A stretch of 64,000 nt of DNA from Syncephalastrum monosporum B8922 (taxonomy: Eukaryota > Mucoromycota > Mucoromycetes > Mucorales > Syncephalastraceae), in the NCBI GenBank assembly GCA_000697355.1, contig JNEN01000882.1:329104-393103 (forward strand), written 5' to 3'. This document shows, piece after piece, positions 37,252-49,499 of the stretch. The stretch's first letter is position 1, and each line of letters starts with the position of its first letter. The notes below the pieces were generated by a model. That model saw only the letters and a program-made list of their open reading frames with translations, was not told the origin of the DNA and did not search any database. The position numbers were made by a program, and so were the translations under genes.

Positions 37252-40200
37252 TTATCGAAACAGGCGTAAAATAAGGAAAAGTACGCTGCCAAGGAACCGG
37301 AATGCTGCCATGACAGCGACAGCCCACAGAATGAAGCCGGTATATCCAGCCGCAATCTCATTCTGATACTGTTCGCTTGACTGGGTCTGTGCGCTATTAG
37401 GTAGCAATGACTGAAAGCTTCCGCTGGTTACGAAGGCTACGAGGAGTGCATTGCACCCAATCCATGCCAGCACAAGACGCGTGCGGAACCCGCGGTAATA
37501 GTCATCTTGCTTGGTGTATGGAGACCGACTTTCCTTGACGGGGTCTTGTATGAGTTGCAGGCTTTGCAGTGCATCGTCGTAATTGCGATTGATCAAGTCT
37601 TGCCCGTCAGCCAGTTCCACTTCAACCGCTTCTTCACCTTTTTCGTTCATTTGTGCCTTTCCTGCGACGCCTAAATCCATGGGTGTTGCGTTGTCACCTT
37701 TGGTACCCCAGCTAACATCGTGTGTATTGCAAAATGCATAAACATTGAGGATATTGACGTAGGTCGGCAGAAGCAGTAGATACTGGACAAGGCTGGTGAC
37801 CATGTGCCACGGATCCAGATAAAGCAAACTGGATAAAATATAGAGGCCATAGGTGGAAGCCATAGAGATGACAACGCTGCGGAAACCGGGTTGTCTCATC
37901 ATGATAGCCAAGTTACCCATTGTGTTTTCTGTGGTCCAGCCCTCGGTGGCCATGCTCATCTTTACTGTCTGGTATGTAAGCCAACCACCAGCAAAAAGGG
38001 TATATGCCATGATGAGTGCGTACGCAAGAACAGCGACCAGGAACATCCATTTCGACCTACGAAAAAAATAAAATTAATACACGCCAACGATATTTTTTGG
38101 TGGCATACCCTTGCGGTCGATTGCCCATGGAGCAGATAAAAACGACAATGAATAGAAAAATATAGAGATAGCGCAGCACCTGGAAGATACGATTTCCCCA
38201 GCCATCGCCAAACGGGTCCATATCAGCTGTGGAGAGCGACTTGCTGACAAAGTAGCATGTCAGATAGAAGTTCGCCATACCAAGCCAGCTGAATAGTAAA
38301 TTGACGAAATTGAAGGCAAATTCCGTTGTCAGGGCGATCTTGCGCCCTACAGAATGGTCTGTACTCCAGATACGGGAGAAGTGGCACGTCGAATAAATGG
38401 CAGCAAAGAAGCTTCCGTTTAGCCAGCGCCGTCGCTGTGATAGGAATTCAGGAAGCTGATCAGGCGTATCCGTCTCTCCAAAAGCGGATTGGACATAGCG
38501 TAGGACCCATTTCTGGTGCTTCTTGGCAAGCAGCTCAAAACACAAGATGCGGTCTTCGGCAAGATACATATTGGCGCTAAATATGTCTGAATCGCTGCTA
38601 TCCTCATTCTTCTCCCCCAAAAAATATTTTTGAAGAGGGCCTGTCAATATAATTAGCAAGTTTTGATAGGTGCAGTGTCCTTCGACATACCTGATCCGTA
38701 AGCATCATTCTGGAGAGCAGTGTATCGATAGGCTGAAAACGCGCCGGGTAGCACCGAAATGTAACCGAAGACAGACTCGAGTGGTTTATCGAGAATGTTG
38801 GACATCTTGTACTCAAAATTTTGAGCCGCCACTATTGGGTTGAGTAGAGCGACTCCCCCTGGAGGAAAAAAAGTATAAGCACACAATCCAATGGCAGTTA
38901 CAGCGTTCGTGTACCTTTTGTTTGGACGCGTATTTCGCCACAAGCGCCAGCAATCGTTGGATCCAAATCAAAAGCTTTCCATAAATGGTAGATAGAGGTA
39001 TTGCCTGGACGTGTGCCCACGTCGAGTAGAACACAGACGTTCGGCTGCAGGATGGGGCCGAATGCGTTGAAGAACCATCGATGGGAGTTGATTTTTTTTG
39101 CATTTTGTTCTTTGAGACAGAATAGAATTTGCACTGGAACAATGCCCTTCTCTGCGCCCTTGATCTTCATATCGGCATCCACAGATACCTGAGCAGTATA
39201 CTAGAAAGCACAATATTGGAGTAAGAACAATACAACAGCCATGTCTGGCTAAGACCTGCCTCGTACAAATGAGCCTTCACTGGTTTATCATTAACCATAT
39301 TCTTGGCAACACCACGTTGATACACACCCATGGCAGCGAGGACGTCTAGCACACCCGGGTCGCATTTTTTGCGACCATCCGCAACAATGCATACAACCAC
39401 TTTTTTCCAACCTTCTGTGCCCCAGTTTCGTGACCGTGACCGTGAGCATAGGTGAGCAACATTCTTCATGACACCATGCATAGTCCGACAAAATAGCTCT
39501 CGATCTTCCTGTAGCAATAGGTGAATATCATAACGTTCGGTTAGGTACGGTATCGGTAAGTGGGCTTACATTGTACATGGTCATCACTATAAAGAGTTCT
39601 GTCTCGCGGTCCATAAGGTTTGGCCTCAAGGTATATCGAGATGCCTGAAACTCATCTGGGTCACAGGTCACGACCGAATAGCGCATTGACGTAAACTCGG
39701 CGTCTTTGCGTGCGCTCGCTTCTATGAGGCGGGATGGGACAGGACAGTTCAGGATCAGGTTGCCACGAAACAACGCAACCTTCTTTGTTCTACGCCTCTC
39801 GCCCAGGGACCCGAGGAAACGGGTTGATCCAGCCGTGCTGTGGCGTGGAGCATGTTGGCTGTATGATGCGCGATAAGCGCTGGGCATGGATACGGACTGG
39901 GCCATGGGATTCTGCCTGGAGCAAGAATCTTCCGGTTCTGCTGGACGCGGAGAGCCATAGTGCTGTGGAGGAATGCGAGGCAAAGGGGGTACGTCGCTAT
40001 GCGACGTTTGATCCACAAACATAGAAGAATGATGTGAAGGTCTTCGCTGATGATAATGCGGATGGGGTCGCTGTATTGTGTGGTGCTGCTGTGTTGCGGC
40101 CTTTCGAAGGTTGGGAGCGGAATACTGTGCACCAGCCATAGCGGCTGGATACAGGTGACCTGTGCCGTTCACCGGATACACCTTGGGTGAGCCTGCACAT

Positions 40201-40283
40201 GCCGACCTACTGGAAGGTATGTGGTGCGGCCGCTGCGCTGATAGCGACGGCGTAGAAGGGTGATGATGCTCGTTATGTTGCAT
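37252..40283 (-). CDS. Chitin synthase (GT2, class I-III type)
   Basis: Six exons, 40283-39570, 39508-39260, 39200-38915, 38858-38691, 38640-38109 and 38056-37252, an exact 918 codons (917 aa). A disordered His/Pro/Gln/Ser-rich N-terminus of about 180 residues is followed by the CS1N domain ([32 protein letters not shown]), the GT2 catalytic core ([42 protein letters not shown]) and QRRRWLNG, the signature for UDP-GlcNAc polymerisation. Multiple C-terminal membrane segments follow, with SWGTKGD between them. It makes cell-wall chitin at the plasma membrane, using the UDP-GlcNAc route served by GNA1 (56.9 kb). Intron 2 has a GC donor. The ATG at 40283 is the first in frame. Confidence 0.96.
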
Positions 40284-40532
40284 AGATATGAAGATGATGC
40301 CAGTAGAAGGGTAGCAATGTAAAAGAAGGGGGAAAAGGAAAACGGCCACATATTTTCAGGGCAACCCGCAACAGCAGATAACAAGCATAGCGCCACGAAT
40401 GCACGCAAGATAAGTATAGCCAGACTCCCAACAGCATAAACACAAATTATTAAATTTTCCGAGGGATATAATAATGATTAAAGCAGGAACAAAGGCAGAG
40501 TGGTTTTTATTCAAACAGCACACTGATTGTAT

Positions 40533-41303
40533 TTATTTCTCCTGATGAACGAAAACGAGACAGATATTAGAGCCAGTGAATGGTATTCAGAAGTGTAGAC
40601 TTACCGGGATCTCCACCTCGCCGGCGTCGATAGCCTTGCAGAGGTCACGGGGGTTCTGGCCGTCGACGGTGCAGCCAACGGACTGGGCCGTACCGAGGAT
40701 CTCCTTGACGGTGCCGCTGAGCTCACGGGCAAAGGACTTGTAGCGCATGGTGCGAGCAATCTCAATGACATCATCGAGGGAGATGTTGCCGGTGTGCTTG
40801 ACGTTCTTGTCCTTCTTGCGGTCACGCGGGGGCTCCTTCAGAGCCTTGATGACCAGAGAAGAGGCAGAGGGAACAACAGCAACCTTGGCCTGACGGTTCT
40901 GGATCGTCAATTGGACGGTGACGCGCAGACCCTTCCACTCCTTGGTGCCCTTCTGGATGTCTTCACCGACCTTCTTGGGCGACAGACCGAGAGGACCAAT
41001 CTTGGGAGCTACAGTGGACGATGAAGGAGGTGAGTATATGTTGTTATCGAGTAAAGTGCCGCATGCATCGCTCTAAAGCTGTGTCGCGTTTGGGTGCATG
41101 CGTAGGTTGCGTGTGTATGTGTATCAAAAGTGTGGGAGTGGGTGTGATTCGTACCGAGAGCCGAAGAGGCAGCAAGCTCACCACCTGAAAATGGGCAATG
41201 GCATGGTTGAGTTGAGTGGACATTTTGCAAAAAGTGCATAGGACTTACCAGTGGCACGCAGGTAGATGATCTTAACCTCGTTGGGATCGAACTTCGGAGG
41301 CAT
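40533..41303 (-). CDS. RPL12: 60S ribosomal protein L12 (uL11)
   Basis: Four exons, 41303-41249, 41184-41155, 41008-40605 and a three-codon last exon 40541-40533 (E-K-stop), 165 aa. It starts [20 protein letters not shown], continues with [18 protein letters not shown] and the Pro-rich switch ([15 protein letters not shown]), and ends with [16 protein letters not shown]. It forms the base of the P-stalk at the GTPase centre. The promoter carries a GGAT tetranucleotide run at 41340-41365, echoing that of RPS2. Confidence 0.97.
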
Positions 41304-41976
41304 CTAAAGGATAGGATGTGTTTGTGTTATGGCAAGGATAGAAGGATGGATGGATGGATGGATGTTGTCATCCTGGGGTGGGGTGTCAGTTGTTACCTTG
41401 GGCGAAAAAGGAAGATCCCGAGATTGGCCACAGCCAACTTGATCAGGCAGACCCAGCCCAGCCCAGCCTGCCCTCCCTCCCCCTCGCAGCGGCTACTCAA
41501 ATCAAGCAAAAACCACAGCCATTTACCTCACCTTTTTTTTTCTTTTTCTAACTGTTCAGGTACTTGCTTACACACTTCCACCCAATGCAACAGTATCCCC
41601 TTCACCCTTGCACATTCCATTCTCTCTGACCAAGGACGCGTTCAAGTACTATCGGATACTATTATACGTATGTGTTTGTAAGAAAAGCAGCATATTTGTC
41701 TCATACTCTTCCAGCAGTATGCTCGTAACCACTCGCAGTAGCATATGACTTTTTCTCCTTGCAAAACTGCCGCTTCGCACATGAAGCATGCATTTTTTTT
41801 AATCTTTAGAAACTAGCTCTTAGATGTAAAACATATAGTAGGACCTGTTTAGCATCCCTGATAAAGCGTCTAAAAAACTTAATGCATCTGACTTTTGCAT
41901 GATTTTCCGTGTGTGGCTGATATTCGACCGACACCTGTCCTTCCTTTTACTGTTTTCGTTCGATCAATAACCCACC
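41304..41976. other. Divergent promoter region of RPL12 and the DUF2462 gene
   Basis: Contains the GGAT tract (41340-41365) close to the RPL12 start and pyrimidine-rich stretches. No coding potential is seen. Confidence 0.5.
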
Positions 41977-42373
41977 ATGGTCCAAGGCAGCTTAAAAAAG
42001 GTATCGAATCCTGCCGCGAAGAAGAAGAGCCAGCAAAAAGCGGGCAAAATGAAGAAAGGCGGTATGTCTGTCTGCTTTGATCAAAAGTGTTACATAAAGC
42101 TCAACCGATCATCTCGCTAGCTCGAAACATTGCCCCCAAGCAGCCCAAGCTCGTCAAAGAGCGTAAACTCCAGAAGGTACCTCTTAGCACTTCTACCTCG
42201 ATACTATGAATTAACCACTAGTGCTGCTTTTCTTGTAGCAACTGTCGGCCAAGATTAACGACAACATTGAACGTCAAATGGCGGTCAAGGCGGGTGCTGT
42301 TGGCAAATTGACTTTGATGAAGAAAGTGGCGGACTCGGCCAAGGCCGCTACTGACAAGAAGAAGAAGAAATAA
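41977..42373 (+). CDS. Small basic nucleolar-type protein, DUF2462/UPF0390 family
   Basis: Three exons, 41977-42061, 42121-42176 and 42239-42373, 91 aa. It starts MVQGSLKKVSNPAAKKKSQQ and carries KQPKLVKERKLQKQLSAKIN, then a C-terminal amphipathic part (GKLTLMKKV) ending in a poly-Lys tail. The layout (MxQG start, Lys-rich, about 90 aa, PK motifs) matches DUF2462, which includes the human leydig-cell-tumour 10-kDa-like protein. The molecular role is not established. A nucleolar or RNA-binding location is inferred from charge. Confidence 0.85.
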
Positions 42374-42389
42374 GTGCTCCACGCAGTCA

Positions 42390-42435
42390 TACGCGCTGAC
42401 ACACACACACGCACACGCACACGCACACACATCCC
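42390..42435. repeat. CA microsatellite
   Basis: CA/CG-interrupted dinucleotide run (ACACACACACGCACACGCAC type) in the 3' flank of the DUF2462 gene. Confidence 0.8.
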
Positions 42436-42606
42436 AGCATCATTTTACAGTAACAGTATCATATCACAAATCGTCCCGCCTATCAGTCTCATGCACCCTT
42501 CGTCCTCTCGTTCGAATACCGCATTATCACACACCTATTCCTCACACGATGTTTCCATAAACGCTTTAAGCATCTCTATTTATACATCATGATCCCTTAT
42601 TATATA

Positions 42607-44753
42607 TTATTGAAGGGGAAAAGCAAAGGGCGCATTACAGTCGGGCGCAACCAGGTCCGGAAACATGTTGAACAACCAGAGTGTCACGCCATTCGTCCAG
42701 CCAAAGCCTACTTGAACCGCGTCTGCAATCATGAAAAAAAAAAAAAGGGACTTTTGAGTTTACTCGGAAGTATTGGTGAATGACAAAGACTTACATTCGC
42801 CACCAAAACCTGCCTGGCCCATGTAACGCACGTCGAACTTTTCAAACATATGCCCACTGTCTTGAACACCTTGCGTCTTGGGCAGTACGTCCGGAATGCT
42901 GCCGCCCGTCTTGTACCATGAGCAGAAGGCTGACGCCGCATTGCGGGCAGCAAGCGTATACACGAGATCGGCGCTCCTCATATCCGCCGGAAGTAGGGCT
43001 TGGACATTCAACATGGCTTTCATCGCGATATACTGGAGCGGAGGCCAGCCATTGGGCCAGTCCCATTGGAGCGTCGTATTGTACACGGATGTGGTCAGGA
43101 TACCTGGATCGCGTTCCAGAGCGGCCCGCGTCTGATCAAAGACATGGCTTAGTACAGAGGCTTTCTTGACACGTTCTGGAATGGCACCCAACCTAGCGAG
43201 CAAAATCAGCCAAACAGTGTTGAGTTTTTCTTAGTTTCTGTCAGGTTTTGCAGTTACCAGAAGGGGTACAGACTGGCTGGAGTGTACTCGATGTTTTGCT
43301 TATGACCCGTGAGATTGAAATCGTAAAAAGCACCGTGTTCTTCATTCCAAAGCAGGTCCTCTATGGCCTCGAGACGGTGTTGACTGCGATGCCGGTAATA
43401 TCGGCTTCGCTTCTCGCTGTCGTGAGTGTCATATTGGGCATGCCACTGGGCGAGCGTGGACTCCATACCCCACAGGATAGCATTCAGATCCACAGGCACT
43501 ACGTTGCGTGTTTCCAGAGTGCGTAGGATGTCATAGCTGTGAGAAGTATCATGGGAATATTTCTGACGCGTCCAGCGCGAAGAGTAATCCCATCCTGTTT
43601 CAGCTCCTGTCGCCAGGTCAGAGAAAAGCCGCTCTGCCTGCGTCGCGTTGAATCCTGTATCCAAATACGCCGTATCGTAATCCTCGACATAGCTCTCCGG
43701 GCGTGGCGAATGACTCTCCACGTTATAGCGATTCAAACGGTATCGCTTGCCAGACCTCGTAATACGGACTGAAGTTTTGGCCATCCAGAACGCATGCTCC
43801 TTGTCCAATACAGGGAGTGCTTGCTTGAGAAACGTCTCGTCATTGGTTTTCTCATAGTAGATCTTGACCATTTCGGTTAACAACGGAGGCTGGGACCGGT
43901 TCAGATAATATATACGTGCACCGTTGGCTATAACCACAGTCAGATCTTTTCCACAAAAGGGCATCTATCAGGTCTTACGCATAAAACCGTAGGTATCGAC
44001 AAAATCTAACAGATTTTGTATCATGTCGCGGGCTAAAGAGTCTAGGTCACTTAGCAATAACCCTTGTATGACAAAGTACGTGTCCCTATATATATGTGTG
44101 TGTGTAAATTTTCGCTAGATCATCCATCATATGTTCTTTCTCGATCTTACCAGTAATAGAACTCTCGAAACCGTCCGCCTGGAACTACAAATGGACGTTT
44201 CACAGGTAGCGCGCTTGATACGCATCCCTCACAGAGTCGATTCGTATCGAATTGGAAGGTCAAATTGGCCCATGCCGCATTCAATTGGCTCAACCAACCA
44301 TGATAGTCTGGATCATGGACCTCCTCGAGCCATCCGGGCTGTCCATATGCTGGGATATGATAGCGTACAAGCTCACTCGCAGGTCGTCCAAAGTTCGTCT
44401 GTACAAATTTCGCCACGCTCGATCTTGACGCGTCTACGCCACCCATACTCTCGAAAGCACTCAATACTTCTTCAAGTGGTTTGGATGTCGGCTACCATAA
44501 GAGCAAATATGAGCCGCCACTATTGAGCAAATGCACCGAGAGATCTTGATAAAGTTTATACCATGTCAACAAACGTTTTCGAATCAGGAAAGAGCCGTGC
44601 CATTTGCACCGTCCTCAGGATAGGACCTTCGCAGTAAATAGGTGAATTACACGTGAGAGATGTGTTTCCATCGTCCGAAAAAATTGCGTCGGCTAATGCA
44701 GAACCGCACGCCACTAGCACCAAAAAGAGAGATTTCAACTTGGAGGATTGCAT
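42607..44753 (-). CDS. Secreted trehalase, GH37
   Basis: Multi-exon. The signal peptide is MQSSKLKSLFLVLVACGSALA. Early text CNSPIYCEGPILRTVQMARLF is the GH37 N-terminus. Signature 1 (PGGRFREFYYWDTYF) is spliced across an intron near 44147, and signature 2 is QWDWPNGWPP (about 43070). Other catalytic-barrel text: DYDTAYLDTGFNATQ, HDTSHSYDILRTLETRNVVPVDLN, LEAIEDLLWNEEHGAFYDF, and the C-terminal GFGWTNGVTLWLF. It ends FAFPLQ. It hydrolyses trehalose to two glucoses outside the cell or at the cell surface. Spore and stress use is known for the family. The absence of a calcium-binding regulatory N-terminus separates it from cytosolic neutral trehalases. Confidence 0.95.
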
Positions 44754-45197
44754 AAGGTGCCGGTTTTAGTTAGGGAAGTCGATAGGCAAGGAGCAAATCG
44801 ACGAGAATGTACGACAAGAACGATGCACGGCCGGATATTGGATTGAAATTGAAAGCTTTCAACAAATGCCGGAAATTTAAGAGAGGAAGAAAGATGAACA
44901 TGGGCAAGGAGAATCCGAGACAAGGACGTCAAACGACCAGGAGCAACAAATAATGGTATAAACGATTTTCCTCCATTCGTACATAGTACGTGGGGATATG
45001 ACCATTCTCGACGGGAGCCACTCAGAGTAAAGCTTTCCATAACGGGATACCAATTGGTACCGCAAGTGGCAAAGAATTTGATTGTCAAATGCCAACCAGA
45101 GCGTGTCAAGATAACATTACTTTACTGCTTCTTGTTCTTTAATTTTAGCGTGAGGGTTCTGTATGTACATTCTAACGATTTTTGCTTGTCTTGCGAC
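44754..45197. other. Intergenic between trehalase promoter and NDUFAF5-like 3' end
   Basis: No gene is supported; a 124-codon minus-strand open stretch here lacks domain features and overlaps the expected promoter. Confidence 0.5.
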
Positions 45198-46707
45198 TCA
45201 GTTCTCCAACTCATCCTTCAGCGATTTGGTTGCCGAGCCGCGCTTCTTGGGTAAAGGCGTCGAAGAAGATGGTTTCCAGCCGATCTAGTATGGTTTAATA
45301 CCGCGCTGTCGGTCGATATCTTGTAATTTCTTACCATGTAAATGATCTGGAATGTGGCGGGGATTGTACCATCAGGGTTACCATGGAGCTCTGTTGGTTT
45401 GTCATCAGTAAACGGCAGATCGATCATGGGTGCTTCTCGCTCTTACCTTTGTAGATGGAGGCTGCAGCCAGCAGCGTGTCCCTCTTAATGATAGCTCGTC
45501 TATACGCGCTTCGTTAACGATCTCTGTGTTCTCATTGTCCACAGCTTATTTGTTTGGCATATTAATATACAAACCTGCTCAAGACGGCATTGTTCTCGCC
45601 CATAGACTTGAGGTCGTCCATCAATTCAAACATGGAAGGATAGTTGACCTGAATCTCATCCACATCAACTGTGGTAAGTGTAAAGCCAGCTCTGGATAAC
45701 AGTCTTGACACGTCACTTGAATCTAATTGGAGAAAAAGACGGTGTCAATATCTTAAATGTTTGTATCTACAGCATAATAATCGTTGGTTTCATCTTGTTA
45801 TTTTCGCTACCTGTCATGGGGGAAACATGTGGGGAAACGCCACCCTCACGCTCAGTTTCGGCAAGCTGCAAGGATGTTCTGAGATGCACGTAAGACCAAC
45901 CACTCTGTAAACGTTTGCTATGACATTACCGAAGCTCGAATAGTGTGTCACCTCCGAAGACTGCACCCACAAAGACGCCGTCTGGTTTGAGTGCCTTTCT
46001 CACCTGGATAAGGGTCCCTAGAAGCACGGGTTGTCAATCTACCCGACGATATGTGAAAATGCTACACACCTGGAAGGTCATTGACCCAATGCATGGAGAG
46101 ACTGCTAACGACAGCATCGAGCGAATCCTCCTGGAAAGGCAAGTGCTCTTCATCCACCACACGTCGCTCTACTTGGACTGGAGAGGACTGTTAGACTTGT
46201 AAATTCGACTCTATCATGAATTACCTGGAAACTGCTGGTCGGCATCACGCAAGAGAGCTTTCTCTATAAACTCGTAAGACACAAATGCCCCGGTTTGACG
46301 ACTTTGACGGTGTAAGTCTTACCCGAAGTGTCGCACATGACCAACTTTTGCATCATATTGTTGTTGACATGCTTGACAATGTGACCACATCCCGATCCAA
46401 GGTCGACCACCGTATGGAAATCGCGCTTGATATCCTACATTGCAAAGTTAGTTAAATGAGAAGAACGACATTATTGTGCGAGTACCTCGAGACGATCGGC
46501 AACACGTGCAGCGATCTCGTCTTTAAGATAGTCCGTGGTGCGGCTCTTCTCGACGTCTAGAGCAGCGCGATCTTTTTGGCGCACTTTGACGTCACGGTTG
46601 AATATTTGAAAGACGGCGGCGCCAGGTGAGGCGATTGCGTAGTTGCGACGCGTGAGTCGATAAGCGGCAGAGACGGCGTGCGTAGAAGGGCGTAGACGAG
46701 CAAACAT
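45198..46707 (-). CDS. NDUFAF5: Mitochondrial SAM methyltransferase-fold protein, NDUFAF5-like complex I assembly factor
   Basis: About eight exons. A basic mitochondrial presequence ([20 protein letters not shown]) is followed by [19 protein letters not shown], which is diagnostic of the family. Then come SAM motif I ([15 protein letters not shown]), [20 protein letters not shown] with [28 protein letters not shown], and the C-terminal [34 protein letters not shown] and [13 protein letters not shown]. Human NDUFAF5 hydroxylates an Arg of NDUFS7 during complex I assembly. The gene fits a fungus that retains complex I. Confidence 0.93.
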
Positions 46708-47660
46708 AGCACTGTAAACTGTTTCTCACATAGACGCCGCATACACGGACAACAAAAATTCAATGGCGGGGATTTTCCAACTAAAAAGACACCATACTTC
46801 ATTCGTATCCCCTCGTTATTGCCCACTCGACTGCAGGTTCAAGTAGGTGTTTGTTCATTACATGCACTTAAATGAGACTTTTTCACTGTGGCTAGTGGTA
46901 GAGACGCCTGGCTGAGCAAATATCCACATCAACAATGATTATGATATGAAATGAAGCATGAAGAGCGACCACGGATACCACTTCAGGATACTGTATATAT
47001 GAGTATATAAATGGTTGTGGTTTAGACACGATGCGCCGCACCCATAAATATAAATATTAATACAAGCTTGTAAATATAGCGTAGGCACGTGCGTAAATGA
47101 GCTCAACACCATGATTTTGTTGTAAGAAAAAGGACATTGGATGACGCTGACAATCTTTCGACTGCCTATGACACGCTTCACTTTTACGAAGCAGACGTGT
47201 ACCAGCCATCGGGTACAATCCTGTGGGTCGAGTCCAGACTGATTTTGGAAATGGATGGAATCAATGACGCATCAAAAAGGTCTTTGTAGAACAATATCGC
47301 CGAGCTTCATCGACATTGAAGAAATGCAGCGTGTCTGCGGTGTATTACCTGATGTAGCCTTTACCGAAAACTTGGACGGCGAATATATGAAGATAATGCC
47401 GAATTGATAGGAGAGAATGATCGGAAAGACTAATAATAATAATAAAAAAAGGGGGGAAGGGTGTATAATGAAAGAAGGGGAAAAGAAAAAAAGGCAGCAA
47501 GCGGGTATAGTGGCAAGTGTGAGTGCATAACAGGGAACCAGGTTTGCGGGACTTTTAGAAGCTTTGGAGAACATAATCGAACAAACTAGCCTGCATTTCT
47601 TTTTGAGACTCACTTCGCCTTCATCAAAGGTCTTCTGGAACAACATTTCCTTAAACCCCA
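46708..47660. other. Intergenic; one possible tiny gene at the right end
   Basis: Mostly without coding potential. The only candidate is the minus-strand open stretch from Met 47661 (listed separately). Confidence 0.4.
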
Positions 47661-47661
47661 T
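47400..47661 (-). CDS. Possible very small spliced gene, unidentified
   Basis: From ATG 47661 the text MGFKEMLFQKTFDEGE is followed at once by a GTGAGT donor. The intervening sequence is pyrimidine-rich with a TTATTATTATTAG acceptor, after which a short exon ends in a stop whichever frame is used. It could encode a 35-45 residue protein. Read through without splicing, it gives an artificial hydrophobic 129-residue frame. It is divergent from the gene at 47889, with 227 bp between the ATGs. Low confidence. Confidence 0.25.
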
Positions 47662-47888
47662 TATTCTGAACAGTTTCCTTTTTCTTTCCCCTTCCTTTCA
47701 CTTTACAAATATCATTTAAACAAGACTCATTCGCTATATTGACCACTGCCAACCCGCCAGCACACTTTCTTCTTTTTCCCTCCTCTCCCTTCACCTTTTC
47801 CTCTTTGCCATTGCGGCGATCGTGAAGTATTCAGTTGCCACAAGAGCCCTCTCAGCCGCCGCGTCCCAGCACACCTCCTCTTCCCACG

Positions 47889-48479
47889 ATGATGGCCCCA
47901 TCCGCTCAACAGCAGGCGCATCCTTTCCACCATCACAATACGCACTCGTATGCATATGATCAGCACCATAATGCTGCTATACCCGCGTCTCCATCATCGG
48001 AAGAGAGTGTAGGACAGAGGCGAGTTCTGCACCCGCCAGATACAACACAGCATATGTTGAGTGCTGCGGTGAGTCAAAGCGACCGGACGAGCGTCCAAAT
48101 TGTGCGTTATCTCCAGCAGACGAGACACATCTTACGAGAAATGGAGCTCCTGTGTGGACAAATCTGTGCCATGTCGATAACGCGTGATGATGCATGGGAT
48201 TCCCTGGAGCTCTTCAAAGCCCTATTTGTTAAATTCTTACGACTCTCGAACATGCTGCTTACCATTTTATCGCAAATGGAAACAAGTCCGATCATTCGCC
48301 CAGAACGCATCAACTCTTTCCGGGCTGATGTCTGGGAGGACTGTAGATCAGCTGCCGACCTGCGGAGCCGCGTCTTGCAATTCCTTGGCCAGCACGACCC
48401 ATCCTTCTCACCACCGTCGCCATCTCCGTTACAAGACCAGCACCGGCAGCAATCACTGCCGGGGCAACCGCAGTCATGA
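47889..48479 (+). CDS. Uncharacterised protein with a central helical domain
   Basis: Intronless, 196 aa from ATG 47889 (MMAPSAQQQAHPFHHHN). The open frame reaches further upstream but only through non-ATG codons. A low-complexity His/Gln/Pro/Ser N-terminus leads to a compact, probably all-helical core: VQIVRYLQQTRHILREMELL, AMSITRDDAWDSLELFKALF and LRLSNMLLTILSQME, then INSFRADVWEDCRSAADL and LRSRVLQFLGQHD. The C-terminus is Pro/Ser/Gln-rich. I do not recognise a family. The core suggests protein-protein interaction. Confidence 0.7.
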   Translation: MMAPSAQQQAHPFHHHNTHSYAYDQHHNAAIPASPSSEESVGQRRVLHPPDTTQHMLSAAVSQSDRTSVQIVRYLQQTRHILREMELLCGQICAMSITRDDAWDSLELFKALFVKFLRLSNMLLTILSQMETSPIIRPERINSFRADVWEDCRSAADLRSRVLQFLGQHDPSFSPPSPSPLQDQHRQQSLPGQPQS

Positions 48480-49499
48480 TATATATAAATATGAACATAA
48501 TCCATTCGTATATCTCCATTTACATCTTCACTCCCTTCTGGCTCGCATTCTCTTTATGGGGTCCCTGCTTGCCTTTTTAATCATGTATAAAGTGCCTGAT
48601 TGACGATTACGTATTGGCTGGTGACACAATCCCCATTGTTTACACGAGTGATGTCTGTCACTTATTCGGTCACCCGTGCAGTTTTCTCTTTATTCAGATT
48701 CTGATGACAAAAATAGTCCTATGTCTTACTCCTGTGTATAGTTCCATGCGGATGAATAGCTCAGCGTACCCATCCATGGCTTACATATATTACGCTGAAT
48801 AGTCGTGTCTCTCTGCTGAGATTTGCGCACAGATCACACAAGACTTCCTTTTTTCCAATTGGGGAAAATGCTGTCGCAACCCAAAAAAAAAAAAAAAGAA
48901 AAAAAGAAAAAAAAGGACCGATTTTGAATGTCTTGTGCCACTGACGCCACGGTTTCAGTTTCATCAAGGGCTGTGTTCTGTTTTCCACTCGGCCCTTGAA
49001 TGTGGCTGGCTTGGGCATACAGACTTCTACTGTCGCACGCGCATAGCGCAAACGAGCCAATCCATTTATCCATCCTTTCCTATCACAGATTGTAGCTGGC
49101 CATCAAAGAGAGAATGACTCGGAAACAGGTTGGAAGCAAGTAGAACTGCTTGTGCCCATTATTCATATCTCTCGCAGGGGTTGTGAGTCGAATGAAAGCC
49201 AGTGGGTGAAATAGCATAACAATAAAATGAGCCCATTATACGGAGTCAACTATTGTGATCGTATTATATGAAGTGATAAAGAAGGTCTATCGAAGGAATT
49301 GGAGCTTTGTTTATGGAATTATTTGTCTCTCTTTGTGAGCTTGACCTAAAGAAGCAAGGTGCGGGGCGAGGCCTGAAATACAAAAAGCGAATAGACAGCT
49401 GCAACAGTGAGATATGAACTCATGCATTTTTTTCAAATTTAGCAAGTCGTCCAAGACCCGCTTGCCGATTTGCCTGGTTCTCTTCTCCTTCTTTTCACA
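48480..49499. other. Intergenic upstream of phospholipase D
   Basis: About 1 kb without a supported gene. An A-rich run lies at 48882-48914. Confidence 0.6.

Noticed and set aside
44735..45109. 124-codon minus-strand frame upstream of trehalase
   Set aside because: Overlaps the trehalase start region, has no domain or conserved text, and no plausible start context.
46885..46920. tRNA A-box-like sequence (GTGGCTAGTGGTAGAG)
   Set aside because: No B-box, T-arm or acceptor stem follows; no cloverleaf can be drawn.
47272..47661. 129-residue hydrophobic membrane protein on the minus strand
   Set aside because: The hydrophobic part is the translation of a pyrimidine-rich intron with a GTGAGT donor; at most a tiny spliced gene remains.
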